DNA of 64,000 nucleotides, from NCBI RefSeq assembly GCF_964340395.1, contig NC_135552.1, forward strand, positions 26,367,181-26,431,180. The letters run 5' to 3'. Source of the DNA: Glandiceps talaboti. Lineage: Eukaryota; Hemichordata; Enteropneusta; Spengelidae. A program made the translations under genes and the position numbers. Under the pieces are notes generated by a model. That model did no database searches. It had not been told where the DNA came from and saw only the letters and a program-made list of their open reading frames with translations. Positions 44,515 to 57,564 of the stretch are shown in pieces (position 1 is the stretch's first letter; the number at the start of each line of letters is the position of its first letter).

Positions 44515-45176
44515 ATGGGGATCTCGTTGCAGCTCTTCAGATGCTCTGCTACAATCGTGGTAGCGGTCAGTTTTATATGTCCAGTAACAAATGGACAAGA
44601 ATTTGATTTGGTCGAACCAAAGACCCCGGGCTTAGCAAGATTTATTCAGGGTGTATTAGACTGTAAGCACTGCCCGGGTCTTTCCCTTGCCATTGTAAAG
44701 GATGGCGAGGTTGTCCTAAAGACGGGGTATGGAAAGCGAAATTTACTAAGTGGTGAGCTGGTTGACGCACAAACCTTATTCCCTATTGGATCATTAACAA
44801 AGGTGTTTACTGCCATGACCCTAGCGGATATCATTCAGGGCAAATACCACATCAACTGGGATACTCCTCTGCGGCGTTTCCTTGACGACTGTTTTCGTCT
44901 ACCAGATGAATTCAGAACTAATGAAGTCAATCTTAGGGATTTACTTGCTCACAAGATGGGCTTAGCAGAGAGTTTTCTACTACTGGTGATGAATACTAAC
45001 ATCTCCCGTGCAGAGTTCACAAGGTAAGGGTCACTGTCCTACGTCCTTGACAAAACTGGACAATACACATCGTTTGAATTCACTGATATGAATTACTACT
45101 TTGATAATGTGTATCACTGCAGTCAACGTTTCCAAAGAAAATTTTCATCCGTTCTTTCTGTACGTTGTTCACCAAA

Positions 45177-45216
<40 letters not shown>

Positions 45217-45242
45217 TATGTATGTATGTGTGTGTGTGTGTA

Positions 45243-45314
<72 letters not shown>

Positions 45315-46239
45315 TGCATGCACGCACGCACGCACGCATGCATGTATGCATGCATGCATGCATGTATGTATGTATGTATGTATGTATGTATGTATGTATG
45401 TATGTATGTATGTATGTATGTATGCATGTATGGCTAAATATTTGCATATTGTTTGTTTTCAGTCGACTGAGACATTTAGAAGTGGAGTATCCGTTTCGGA
45501 CTAAGTTCAAGTATAGTAATAGCATGTACACTTTCGCCGGACACGTGGCAGAGTTGCTAACAGGGAAGCAATACGAAACACTGGTCAAAGAAAGGATATA
45601 CGAAGCTGTTGGCATGGAGTCTTCGAAATTTGCTGCTGATGTGCTTGATAGTGCAGAAAAAATGACCAATTTCGCCACGTCGTATTTATGGAATTCAACC
45701 ACCAATTCTCATATTCCATTGGACGTTAAACTTTTTGAGTAAGATAAATCACTTACATTGACAATAATGTCACCTGAAATAGAACATTGTCCAGGTAGAT
45801 AACAATCGCACTAACATAGCTACATTTCATCTTTGGCTCCAAAAATTCTCATTTAACATTGCTACACATTCATTGTGTGAAATACTAATATCTTGGCTGA
45901 TGATATATACAAAAACTTACAAATATCAATTCGTTAATTAAATAAGACGATGGTTATGTAGCAATACATGTGCAGGTAAGAATTTTAGTAGAGCCAAAAG
46001 ATTAATAAATGTGGTAATGTTAGCAAGATTGTTTGTTAAGTCAGACGGTGCTATGTTTTAAGTAACGGATATAGTGGATATTGATAGATTTATCGGAAAG
46101 GCAACATAATTATTTTATTTTGGTCCACATTTTATAGTCCTGGTGTATAAACGCCCTAGATAGTTTTCACTGAAAATATGAAAATATTGGCGTTCAGCCA
46201 CAACACGAAAACTATTTCAACAACAACAACAACAACAGC

Positions 46240-46270
<31 letters not shown>

Positions 46271-48017
46271 GCAACAACACAGCTATAAAACTTGAATACT
46301 AAAATAATATAATAGGAAATTTAAAAAAACACACTAAGCTTTAGCAATAACACATAAATGTCCTTGCAATTTGTCTACCATCACACTGACCACCGAAAAT
46401 TATCTCTGGAGTTGTTCTCACAAACTATATTTTTACCAGAACAATATCGAGTTCACTGTCGTTGTAAACGCTGTCATATGTATGTATTGATTCGTTTCCA
46501 TGGCAGCATAAAGTTGTTTCCAAAGTAGTATCACAAACAGTTTTCTTAAGACATGTTCATCTCTCCTGACGTTTACAGGATAGTTCGCCTACATGCACCG
46601 GCAGGTGGCTTGGTATCCAACGCCATAGACATGGCCAAGTGGATGATATATTTCTTCAATATCACGAAAAGCCAGGAAGCCTTTAAAGAAATGCTGTCTC
46701 CACAGTTTGCTCTGAGAGGCTACTCCAAACAGACGAGGACAGACTATCCCGTGGATGACATCGAGACTGATTATGGTATGGGTATCAAGCATGGAATGTA
46801 TAGAGGTACGTTCTAGGGTTTCTTTCATATATGACGTGATGGTTCAAATAGTAGCCATGGCAACCTGGAAAGTTACTAGCCCTCCTTAGACGGGAATGTA
46901 AAAAAAGACTGAAATCTGAAAGTGAAATTATACATTTTTAGACCTCATTTATTTTACAATTGCGGATATTAATATCGAATCATTTTCTGTGTCACGTGTT
47001 AAAAATAAATTTATTTGATTTTAAATCGAGGCGTTGACCACTAAGCACCATTATTCAAAGTCATGCTTTATTTAACCACCCACAGTTTAAGGTTTCTATT
47101 TCATGATCTGTTATATTGTGATTATTCTGGTTTCCATTTCACAAGTCTCTTCGGTGCTTTACTCCCATGGTTCAATTCGAATTCTTTGACAATCCATTTT
47201 GTGATTTTAGTGATAGAGTTCGAACTTGATTTTGCTTCGAAAAATGTTGAAAACTATTTCCAGTATTATCTGGGATATATAAATCTAATCTAGTTTTAAA
47301 TATGGTATTTCCACTTACTTTGTTTTCTTCGTAGGTTATCACAGACTCTCTCACTCTGGCTGGTTCGCTGGTTTTAATTCGATGCTTTGGTTATTTCCTT
47401 CGAAGTCCATAGGTATATTTGGTGCTGTCAACGGACCTTACACTTCTGATGCTGACAGCGCCCTCAAACGCATTAACGCATACGTGTCCGACCTTGTGTT
47501 AGGAGAAGAACCTTGGTTAAACGAATCGACTGCTTGTTCCTATCCATCACCATGGAAACCATCCACGCGAAAAAGTGTAGGTGGAACAGAAAAACCTATA
47601 CCGAGTGAAAAATCGTTAAAGGAGTACGAAGGGGAATACAGACACCCAGCATTTGGTCAATTTACAGTGTATCTGAACAACTCCGATGGAAATCTTCATT
47701 TCGCTTATGGGAGTTTAGGAAAGGGTTTGTTTACACCAACGAAGGAAGCAGATGTGTTCGGTATGGAAATATATAGCGCAATTTGGTACTTAGCTGCAGG
47801 TGTTGAGTTGAAATTCCGTAGAACTGCGGCAGGAAGTGTCAATGAAATTGAATTTCCAACCGATAATAGCCCAGGTGAGCCCGCAACACCAGTGTTTATA
47901 TTCACGAGGGGTCTGAGTATACCAGGGTATGAGAATAACTGCACGGGGAAAGCTTCAAGTGGAAAATCGATTTCTTTTTACCTTGTCGTTCTGTCTTTTA
48001 TCATATCGCAACTTTAA
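44515..48017 (+). CDS. Secreted serine-beta-lactamase-like (LACTB/PBP-type) protein, GPI-anchor-like tail
   Basis: Four exons: 44515-45023, 45463-45738, 46579-46805, 47335-48017; predicted 564 aa. Residues 1-27 look like a signal peptide (hydrophobic core, then TNG before Gln28). The three active-site elements of the class C beta-lactamase/penicillin-binding family are present: S93-L-T-K96 (nucleophile and general base), Y187-S-N189, and H344-S-G346 in place of KTG, as is common in LACTB and esterase-type members. Typical PGLSLAIVKDGEVV and NLRDLLAHKMGL segments flank the first motif. The last 15 residues (550-564) are strongly hydrophobic and are preceded by small residues SSG (545-547), the layout of a GPI-attachment signal, so a cell-surface enzyme is inferred. 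Animal relatives are peptidases or esterases rather than antibiotic-degrading enzymes. Intron 1 carries a long GT/GCAC/ATGT tract. Confidence 0.88.
45177..45433. repeat. GT/ACGC/ATGC/ATGT alternating tract
   Basis: About 255 bp of nearly unbroken pyrimidine-purine alternation in intron 1 of the first LACTB-like gene. A long open frame runs through it into exon 2 by chance. Confidence 0.95.
46219..46276. repeat. (CAA)n array
   Basis: CAA repeats with two CAG interruptions in intron 2 of the first LACTB-like gene. Confidence 0.95.
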
Positions 48018-48255
48018 ATATGGTACTTTACAACATCAATGTTTCTGTGAAATCCTTCATTTGTTATTTGTACAGTATCAGAATAATGTTAGCAGCACAT
48101 GACCATTATAGCGCCATCAACGACACGATTCTACTTTTGCATCGTCAGTGGGTGGGTCGAGCTGGGCGCTTTATCGAAAACATGGATGTGATCACAGTTT
48201 GATTATGTAGTGATTAACCTACCTTCTGCATCATTTCAAATCATCATTGAGAACG

Positions 48256-48261
48256 AATAAA
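48256..48261 (+). terminator. Polyadenylation signal, LACTB-like gene 1
   Basis: AATAAA lies about 240 bases downstream of the stop at 48017, a plausible 3' UTR length. Confidence 0.55.
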
Positions 48262-49554
48262 GCAGTCACCAAATTTAAAGTTTCGAAATTTCAGAAGACA
48301 CGCCTCTTCGGCATGCATGCATCTTTTCATGACGAACTTGCCGCTCTGCGCGCTGTGACCAGTCTAGTAATTGATCATGAGTCTGGCTTACCAGAGTAAA
48401 GATTGCCCCGATGTATGAACGGATTAATCTGGCTCAATTCAGGTTTAGAAACTCTCGAGAGTTAAATTTTCATTACATTCTGACATTGATCGATGTCTCT
48501 AAGCTTTTAAAATGTACAAAAATAGATGTTTACCAGATGAAAACTAATGTTCGAACTTCAATGACTACTTGTAGAAAATTGCTTTTGCTGTTATTACGTT
48601 CATAGTCCAATTGGTTGAACACTTGTGTAAAAGATTCGTAATAGGAATTGCACACTGTACGTAAATGTCCAATTATATTAGCATTTTTGCTATCAGAACG
48701 AATTCTCTGACGTATTACGTTTAACTTAAAAAAATTTGACTGTACAAATTCAGAGATTGGATCATTTGGGCCATTTAAAAATGTGATCTTCATCATAAAG
48801 AGAAAAACGCACACGATATTTATGTACTGGCTAGGACGCACTTTGTTTCGTGTTGAAGTTAGGCACACATCTCTACATCGACACAATTAGTTCAACGTTG
48901 TACTCATATTTTTCAGGGAGTGGCGATGCGCAACTAGCGTCATGTTTGTTTTAGACTGCGCATAGCGTCATCACCACTCAAGGTTGAAAAGGTCGTTCTC
49001 TCTGTAGCTTCATATGAAATATTATGGCGAGATATTTCGTTTTAGTAAATTAATGTTCAGCTTAGATGTCTGAAATGAGTAGTCATTTATCAAAGTCATT
49101 GACCAATTACAGACTTAAGAGAGCAGATAAATATTATATGAATATGCCAGGGTAGAATATAAGCTTACAACTATTAAAATACAATGCAGGTCACCACTCA
49201 AGCATCAAATGCAACATAATCCCACCACTCTGAAATGTTATTTTCAGACAATGCATTTGAATATTGGATTATTTTTTTTATAGGAAGCTATTTTATTTGA
49301 ATATACCTAGCATTCGTAGAGGTAACAGAAATTTGTAATGCATAATCATTTTCAGAGTGAATCGCACGTAACGGATAGCTCCTACCTTCTGTACCTTCTG
49401 TATGTGATGTGAATGGATTGTATTAAAGATTCAACTATACATAACTAGTCGTTGTGATGTACATGTTCTTACTTGTTTCAACTATTCGAAATCACATTTT
49501 TTTTTGTCTTTCAATTTGCAGTGTTTTCTGCGGCAATACTTTCACGAGTGTAGT

Positions 49555-49750
49555 TTCGAATGTATGTACCAAATTATATGGCGTTTGAAGCTTGCATTCC
49601 TAAGATGTGGTCTAATTATTGAAAATCGTTAATTATGCAAATTAATAATCACAAATCTTTACTAAAACCTAATATGTTCTTGTCTTTATTAGGGAACTGT
49701 GTACCAAGTTTTGTTAGAATTGATACATGGGTTTTCGAGATATCTAGTCC

Positions 49751-49784
<34 letters not shown>

Positions 49785-49786
49785 GC

Positions 49787-49845
<59 letters not shown>

Positions 49846-49880
49846 TAAACTCATAATATAGCTTCCCCTTCAGATCTACA
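49555..49880 (+). mobile_element. Pearl/Helentron-like element 3
   Basis: Core monomer with TCTAATTATTGAAAATCGTT and ATGCAAAT, then the conserved box at 49700-49745 (GTACCAAGTTTTGTTAGAAT, TTTTCGAGATAT), then an ACAG array (49750-49845) and a short tail with CATAATATAGCTTCCCC. Confidence 0.6.
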
Positions 49881-50814
49881 CCCCACATAGACAAATACCA
49901 AAAATGCATAGCCCTAAGCCAAAGCACGGCTCGTCCATAGTTACATTGGGTAATAATCCCCCACCACTCCTGAACTTACACTATACGCATATACTCTGAG
50001 CGAAATATTCAGTTTGTTAAATCAGCAGTCCGTCATCTATACATGTCTTGATTAATTTCTCTGCCAAAGTCGATAAATCAATGGTGCAGACCATCTTAAA
50101 CGACATTACAGTCCCCAGGCATCCATCAATGAATGCTAATTAACATGGGACATGACGTCATACTAAAAATACCCCCGCAGACACGCTATGACAATAAGAC
50201 TACACGTGTATTTTTAATGACTGTGATATCACCACAGTGACATGATTTTATGTACGTCAAATGTATACATCTAAAGGTAGTATCTAAAACTATCATTTTA
50301 AATCTCAGGAAGGTGCTATATTGATGTTTACACTGCGGCACACTAAATGTCATTCTCTGTAAATCCATAAAGTGTCTTGGTAAACCCCTGCTTTCCATCG
50401 AATTGTCTTGGTAAACCCCTACATTCCATCGAATCAGTGTTAAGTAATCCATATTACAAAAAAATATTTCCGAAGGTCACTCGACATGGTCTAGAGCTAT
50501 CCATTTATTATCAGGGCATTTAATTTAATTAAGTTCTTTCCACTTCACAGCGAAAATGACTGCAAGGAAAAATGCACATATTAGTGTTTTAATTTGCAAC
50601 ATGTCTTATGCTGACATGATACTGATGAGTGATGTATCAGAAAATACGTTGAACTTTTTCTAAATTGAAAACCGCGCCGTCTAGCTAGGCACAATTTATA
50701 GACTTATATGTTTTGTAGTTTTGGTATAGCCAGCAAAGTGCTCAACGAAGGATCTGTGAGATTTCACCATGGAAGAAGTTATAAACATACAATTACACTG
50801 AATGCCTTCCATAA

Positions 50815-51259
50815 GGACATAGCACAGTATTTTAATAATGGAATGCAAAATTCTAAGCTACAGCTATCATCCAAGCTTGCATTCGTTATATAGCGTCTCA
50901 TTAGTGAAAATCATTAAAATATGCAAATGCATTATTAAGCTAAAATGTACGTCAAATGTATGCAAATTACTAATTAGTGTTAAAAGCTATATCAATAAGT
51001 ATAATAAGTGTATCAATAAATGTTATAAAACACACTCTGTTAATATCAATGCATACACAAAATCACATGAAATTTAAATCTTACACTGTTAACACATTGC
51101 CTAATTACCAAAAGTCATTATTTATGCAAATACCTCATTAATATTCATAGTATGTGTACTAAAATCGAATCAGTACTAGCCATTTACCCTAAAGAATATG
51201 ACCGTTTACTAAATTTCGTTTGAATTGAGCCAGTCGGTTTTGAGAAAGCGGTGACAGAC

Positions 51260-51318
<59 letters not shown>

Positions 51319-51350
51319 CGCGCGCGCATCGCTGAAACACAAACTTCCCT
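50815..51350 (+). mobile_element. Pearl/Helentron-like element 4
   Basis: Several core monomers (ATTAAAATATGCAAATGC near 50912; GCCTAATTACCAAAAGTCAT near 51101), then the conserved box at 51203-51250 (TACTAAATTTCGTTTGAATT, GTTTTGAGAAA), then ACAG repeats to 51318. Confidence 0.6.
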
Positions 51351-53454
51351 TCCCTTCCCTTCCCTTCCAGAAGGTAAAAGATGTCGTGAATGAGGTTAAG
51401 TAAAAACGTCGTCCCTTTATTTTCAAGTATGCCGTTCGGGAGTTACTTTCTCTGAATTAGGTTGTCAACACAGACATTTCAAGAAATCTTAACACACCCG
51501 CTAAGTTATCTATCGATGCATCACAATATTTCAAAGTTTGTATTTATGCAGAGAACGAAACAAATTACAATAGATAATGGAGTAATTCGACATTTGAGAA
51601 ATTATGAGAATCTGCTACTAATTTGGTTGTTGAATACTCCTGAATACAACATTTTCATTGTATTTCAAGAATAATGAATCGACATTCCACGACATTGCCC
51701 TTCACGACTTTATTCAACTTTAGCACGTATTGTAAATTTCTACAGATGTAGTTCTGCTTCAAGTTGCTGACCAAATGCGTCAAGGGACTCGATTATGTTT
51801 ACTGTCCCTTCAATTCCGGCCCCGCGAACAATTAAACACATTTAACAGTCGCTTCAAAGAGAGGGATAACGATCAGAATCTAGTCCCGTAATCACTCGAC
51901 TATGCTTTCAAGCATGTTGATGTCAGTGGTTGATGGCTTGAAGTGTTCGGGTTAATGCAGTGATAGCTGTCCAATTTAACAAGATATATGTTTGGTTCAA
52001 GGGATTACATTACGTCAATAACTTCTTGAACTACTGACCTGTACCCTTATAATATGCCCTAGATTCAAAATATGCTTGTGAAGAAACTCAACATTTACCA
52101 TCTCAGTCACAAATTCCACACAACAAATCTGTTATTTAGGTCAATGCTTTAAATTGAGCACTGAGAGATTCGTCGTTCGAGTATGTCTTCATTTGCTAGA
52201 GGTGATGATGACAGCGCAGTAAATCATGCAAGCCGTCTTCACTCTCGCATCATCAGTCGAAGTACAAAATATTACGATTGTGATTGCTTGAGTTCTTCGG
52301 GTAAACATGATCAAATTTGATATATGATGGGAATACTATATATCAGCGACTTTTGATGATAGTGTTAATATTTACAATCACAAATGACCTTTCCTAGTCG
52401 TCTTTACTCTCACACCATCAGTTGAACGTCATAGCATTATAATATTTATATTTTGATTGTGATTGTCGAGTAAGCAAGGTGGATACTACATATCTCGATA
52501 AATTTCTCATCCATACTGGCTTTTTTATGTTGTGAACCACTCAAAATAAATATTCATTGGGTTGAATTTTGATTACTTCATCTTCGGAATCAAATACAGT
52601 GTCAGTAATCGAAGCATGACGTTTGCGCTAGCTATGGACACTTATGTCTACATAAAGTTGCCAACGTCTGCAGAGCAATCGTCGTACTTGGCTAAGTGTA
52701 AAGGATGATCGCACAAGCTCAATAAGCGAACATCGTTCTTTTAGGACAAAACACCCCCCCCCCTCCCCTTAACGAATAATCACAAGTGCTTCATCATAGT
52801 TATATTTGAGGTATGTGATGTACACTATGATGAAAATTGTAGCCATGCCACTACGATCGATGTAATGTAAAAACATGATGGTAAACATGAAGTCCCAACC
52901 TTATGTCCCTGTTTACTGAGATGATGGTAAACACATTAAACGGAGGATACATTGTGGTGTGTATGACTTAATCAAATCACTGATGTATGCTGGGACTTTA
53001 TTGTGTAGGGCTTTGTAAGTAAGCAGAAGAATCATGTAATTTATCCTGAAGCAAACTGGCAACCTAAGGGTGGGATATGGGTGAATTTCCTTGAACGAGT
53101 GATTATTCTAGCAGCGGTGTTCTGAGCAGGTTGAATAGAGCGATAGAGTTATTATTAGGAAGTATATCACATTAGAAGTACATTTTTTATCAACTTGTCA
53201 ACATCCAGTAGTAAACACAGAAACGTTTATCATCAATGTGCGAGATTTCTGTATGCAATTGCATTATACGGTAACCCCTTCCGCACTCTGGAGATGTGCG
53301 AGATGTACAATTGTATGGTATACTACATTAAAGTAACAGTGACAATCGACGTCAGGATCCATATTTTATAAGAGATATCTTTACAAACAGATTTGGGTTT
53401 CGTTAGGAGAAATCTCTTGTGCTCTAATCGTCAATTGGAAATACTTAGCTAGAG

Positions 53455-53715
53455 GGGCTTTTCCATTCAATCTTGGGGGAGAAACAGTATCACCATAATG
53501 GCTGGTGGGGAGGGGTGTCCACCTCCCTCGATTAACACTTTTTTTTAAATAAGGACATGTAGGAGGCCGTTTAGATGCAATAAAATATAGGTTAAAGTCA
53601 GAGAATACTTAAATACCGTTAATATCTAATTTTTACTCATAATGGCTCTTTAGTAATCTCCATATCACTTTAACCATCTGTGCAAATACATACACACACA
53701 CATACATACATACAT

Positions 53716-53746
<31 letters not shown>

Positions 53747-53987
53747 TACATACACACATACATACATACATACATACATACATACATACACACACACATA
53801 CATACACACATACATACATACATACATACATACATACATACATACATACATACATACACACATACATACATACATACATACATACATACATACATACATA
53901 CATACACACACACATACATACATACATACATACATACATACATACACACATACATACACACATACATACATACATACATACATACAT

Positions 53988-54020
<33 letters not shown>

Positions 54021-54290
54021 GATTTAAGGCAAATACACACAGTGCACATTCTCTCTTGGCTATCGACTACCTCATGATTAAATATATGGTTGGAAAATGG
54101 AGTGTACAGTGTTTTGCACAGGAGATGCAAATATCACAAGGTAAACGATTGCCACTGAGGTTTAACTTTTTTCAGAGTTAACTTTTGAAGAGACTTTGAG
54201 CTTCAATATTCTTGAGCCTTTCCAACCCCGGTTTTTTCACCACCCCCCCTTCTCCCGCTACCGTAAATTCATTTGTCTGACTCTGACTAA
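53455..54290 (+). mobile_element. Dispersed GC-homopolymer element, copy B
   Basis: Matches copy A (18640-19101) in order: TTCAATCT and GAGAAACA, GGACATGTAGG, CCTCATGATTAA, GGAGTGTACA, then C-rich sequence and GTAAATTCATTTGTCTGACTC. Here the middle carries a 330-bp ACAT/ACAC array. Confidence 0.6.
53688..54020. repeat. (ACAT)n-(ACAC)n array inside copy B
   Basis: Mixed ACAT and ACAC tetranucleotides, about 330 bp. Copy A has no such expansion at this place. Confidence 0.95.
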
Positions 54291-56616
54291 CCAAACGACT
54301 AACGGGATGTGACATATTACAAACTTGGACATAACCTAAGCTAACACTATGAAAAAACATTCTCTCCCTGTCAAGCTATCTATGGTCAAGGGTATGACGA
54401 GAATGTGTACCGTTAATCAAATTGACGCATGCTATATTCGCCTGGAGTCGTATTTCTTTCTGCCTGTATTTGATTACATCATTGTCATCTCTCATAAAAT
54501 GTGAACGATCATAGCTTATAAATACACTATTACTCTATTTAACGACCAGTAAAAATAAATGAATATTTTGGTAATGCTTGAACGATTGTATTTGTTAGTC
54601 ATTTAATAGTCATAACCTTGGGCTAAATAAAACATGAAATAATGTACAAATAATTTTTCACATATCTCAGCTTTCAATAAAAGCTATTTTACAACTTTTA
54701 CCTGCAAAGCCGACCGGCAATTAAAATTGAAATCTAAAACCCTTCTCTTAATGTCAAATTTCTTATAGTAGATTTGATGATATGCTGCCTGTGGTGATTT
54801 CTTTGAAGTTTGATATTAATACAACATAATCTAAACATCATTAATCCTGTTGAGGATTTGGAACTCGGGATAAAGTTCACGTCTATAATTAGTATCAAGA
54901 ACGTGAGTCCAAACGCGTATTAAGCCACAGTGGTGGGTTTTTGTCATCCCCACGTAGATAAGTATGATCAATTTCAATACACTGTGGCAGCAGGCTTGTT
55001 TTACCGGCTTTTAGTCTATTAAAATCCCATTCATCTGTGAAAGCTAATAAGATAATGTTCGCGCCATCACTCAAGGAACCTGGATCAAGTTCCCTAGTGT
55101 CAATCCATTATCCTCTTTGGTGACCTTTGACCTTACATCTCAACACCAAACAGTGCACTGAAGTGCCATGTAAGGAATACACACCATTCGTCTTATACCT
55201 ACGCATATCGGAGAGTTAGTTAATCATGCGACATGCCTAGAGATCCTACAAACCGTATAACAGTTACATTGCTAGCGCGAGTTTTGTGAATTGTGTTGTG
55301 TTGTACAGCTAGCTAACATCCTCATATTTCATTCTGGTAATACTAATTAAAACGGTTATATTAATTTGGAATAACTATCCAGGCATATCAGCCTGAGGGG
55401 GGTTGTTCTTCGAATGAACAGTAATCATCAATATTGCAATTAAAATATATCATTGTAAAAATGAAACAGTAGTAAAGTAAGAAGGGGCGAAAAGCTCGTT
55501 AACGACGCAGCGTATAGTAGTGGAGGCCCAGCAACTCAAATAATGTAAAGATCACGTCATTTCTGACATTGAATTGTCCCGTCTAGTCAACTCCAAAAGT
55601 GTAGTAATTTAAGTAATTTAAGGTCTGCGTATATTGACGACATTCACTCCTCACGACTTGATGTATTTTACACCCAACAGTCGTCGACGTTTTTCTTAAA
55701 TGTAATTAACCAGCTTACATTTCAAAGTGTTTTTTTTTTAAATATTCTTTCTCGTCATATTGTTGCGACATGATTAATTACATGAGGAGGTGGGGAAGGT
55801 GTATGTCTTTATTTTTAACCGTTTGTACATTCTTGTTTCTAGGCAAAAAACGATATCACACCCCTGTGCTATGAAATCGACTATTCCATGACATATTTGT
55901 CAAATGGACAAATAAATTGATTGAATTTCTGTGAGACTGTGGTATATAAACACTAGCGTAATTATAATTACCAGTATATGCGTGTAGTACTATACAACTC
56001 TGTTACATGGAGCTAGCTGTCAACAAATGCGATGATAACTGTGTTATCATCGGTCGTGACGCTTGACAGTACCAGGGATCAGTGAACCAGGTCGTACGAC
56101 TTATGACCTATAACGTACCCGAACATTTCTCGGCCTTAGTGTTTTGTGTTCTTTGCCTCTCGGATTTCATGAACGGCAGCTTTACAGAAAGTCGTGTATG
56201 TATGCTGCATATTACAGGTGAGGAAGATTTTTGTTTTGTTTTTGGTGGGTTTGTGTTGTATCAGGATATCGTCAAACAGGTGAACGAAACTGTCGAAGGA
56301 CAAGTTAGATGTAGGCCTGCACGGTTTGCAAAGAACATGTACAGGCACTGTAGGCTAAATCATTTATCCATGGCATTGTTTAGATTTTGATTACAAGTCT
56401 AGTCTGGAATGATGTCTTGTTTTGCTGTGTAACTTAGTTTGCAAGTAGTCCGTTGAGACATACGGAAGATCGATAAAAATTAATGTGGGTCTACATGATA
56501 CATGATATATCCAGGAGCAATGTTGTCTTGTCTTATGTAATGCCATGTTCTGTACTAACAGATGTCGATTTCGTGTCTTTATATCTTATTTTGTAATATT
56601 TTGCTGTGTGTGAAAT

Positions 56617-56880
56617 GTTGTGTTGTGTTGTGTTGTGTTGTGTTGTGTTGTGTTGTGTTGTGTTGTGTTGTGTTGTGTTGTGATGTGATGTGATGTGATG
56701 TGATGTGATGTGATGTGATGTGATGTGATGTGATGTGATGCGATGTCGTGTGATTTGGTGTGATCTGATGGGATGGGATGGGGTTCGATGTTATTCAATG
56801 TGATGTGATGTGATGCGATGCGATGCGATGCGATGTGATGTGATGTGATGTGATGTGATGTGATGTGATGGGGTGCGATG
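56617..56880. repeat. (TGTTG)n-(TGATG)n pentanucleotide array
   Basis: TGTTG units to about 56680, then TGATG units with variants (CGATG, GGATG), ending in decayed copies near 56880. Confidence 0.95.
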
Positions 56881-57564
56881 TTATGCTATGATGTGATACA
56901 GTGTTGAAATTCAACTAGGAACCAGGGTGACACCAATTCACGAATTCCTTGGATTGCACAGTAAATTGCAAGTGTCACTGGGGCAAAAGCCACAGTGACA
57001 GGCCAAGTGTTATATTGATAACGAGAGTTATTGGGTCTAAAATAGTACCAAGTAGGTAACCATTTGGAAAATGCATTACAAGTAATTCTTGAACACTTGT
57101 GTCGGTACGTATAAGCAGAAACTCAGTACGACTTTTGTAACAAATTTTATAAATACCCAAACCTAAAGTTTATACTGTACATTTAGATGTTTATGTTTGT
57201 CTTTGTTGCGAACTTTTCAGTAGTCCAGGGCGGCACTTATAATAAGGGTGTCGGCAGACTATTCATGCATTAGTTATGAGGAATCGATGTACATTCATGC
57301 GTGATTGGTGATGTATTGTGACAGGAAGTAGTTGAATTTGAATAGCGCTGGATTCGAATCCAGTCTGGTTGCCACTCAGCTTCACCTCGGCTCCATTGTA
57401 GCACTACAGAGACACTATCAACTAAATCTGCATAATTCTTTGCGACGTTTTATGACTTTCCATTTCTTTGTTTTGTTTTTAAAACGTCCCGTTTCCTGAC
57501 CCAAGCTGACATCACGTGATCAGATCCACCAGTACATAATTGTGGAGCGTATGTAAAGTCAAGA

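Larger units (their letters stand above)
48262..57564. other. Gene-poor spacer between the LACTB-like genes
   Basis: 9.3 kb with no convincing exon. An isolated 102-codon frame at 56082-56390 lacks recognised motifs or splice partners. It contains two pearl-like elements, GC-homopolymer element copy B and a pentanucleotide array. A stretch near 52980-53150 looks like a dispersed repeat, but I cannot assign it. Confidence 0.55.

Noticed and set aside
45101-45742. 213-codon frame joining a repeat to LACTB-like exon 2
   Set aside because: The exon has a clear acceptor at 45462 that joins in frame to exon 1; the upstream repeat frame is intronic.
56082-56390. 102-codon frame in the spacer before the second LACTB-like gene
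   Set aside because: No motif, no promoter or splice partner; length is compatible with chance.
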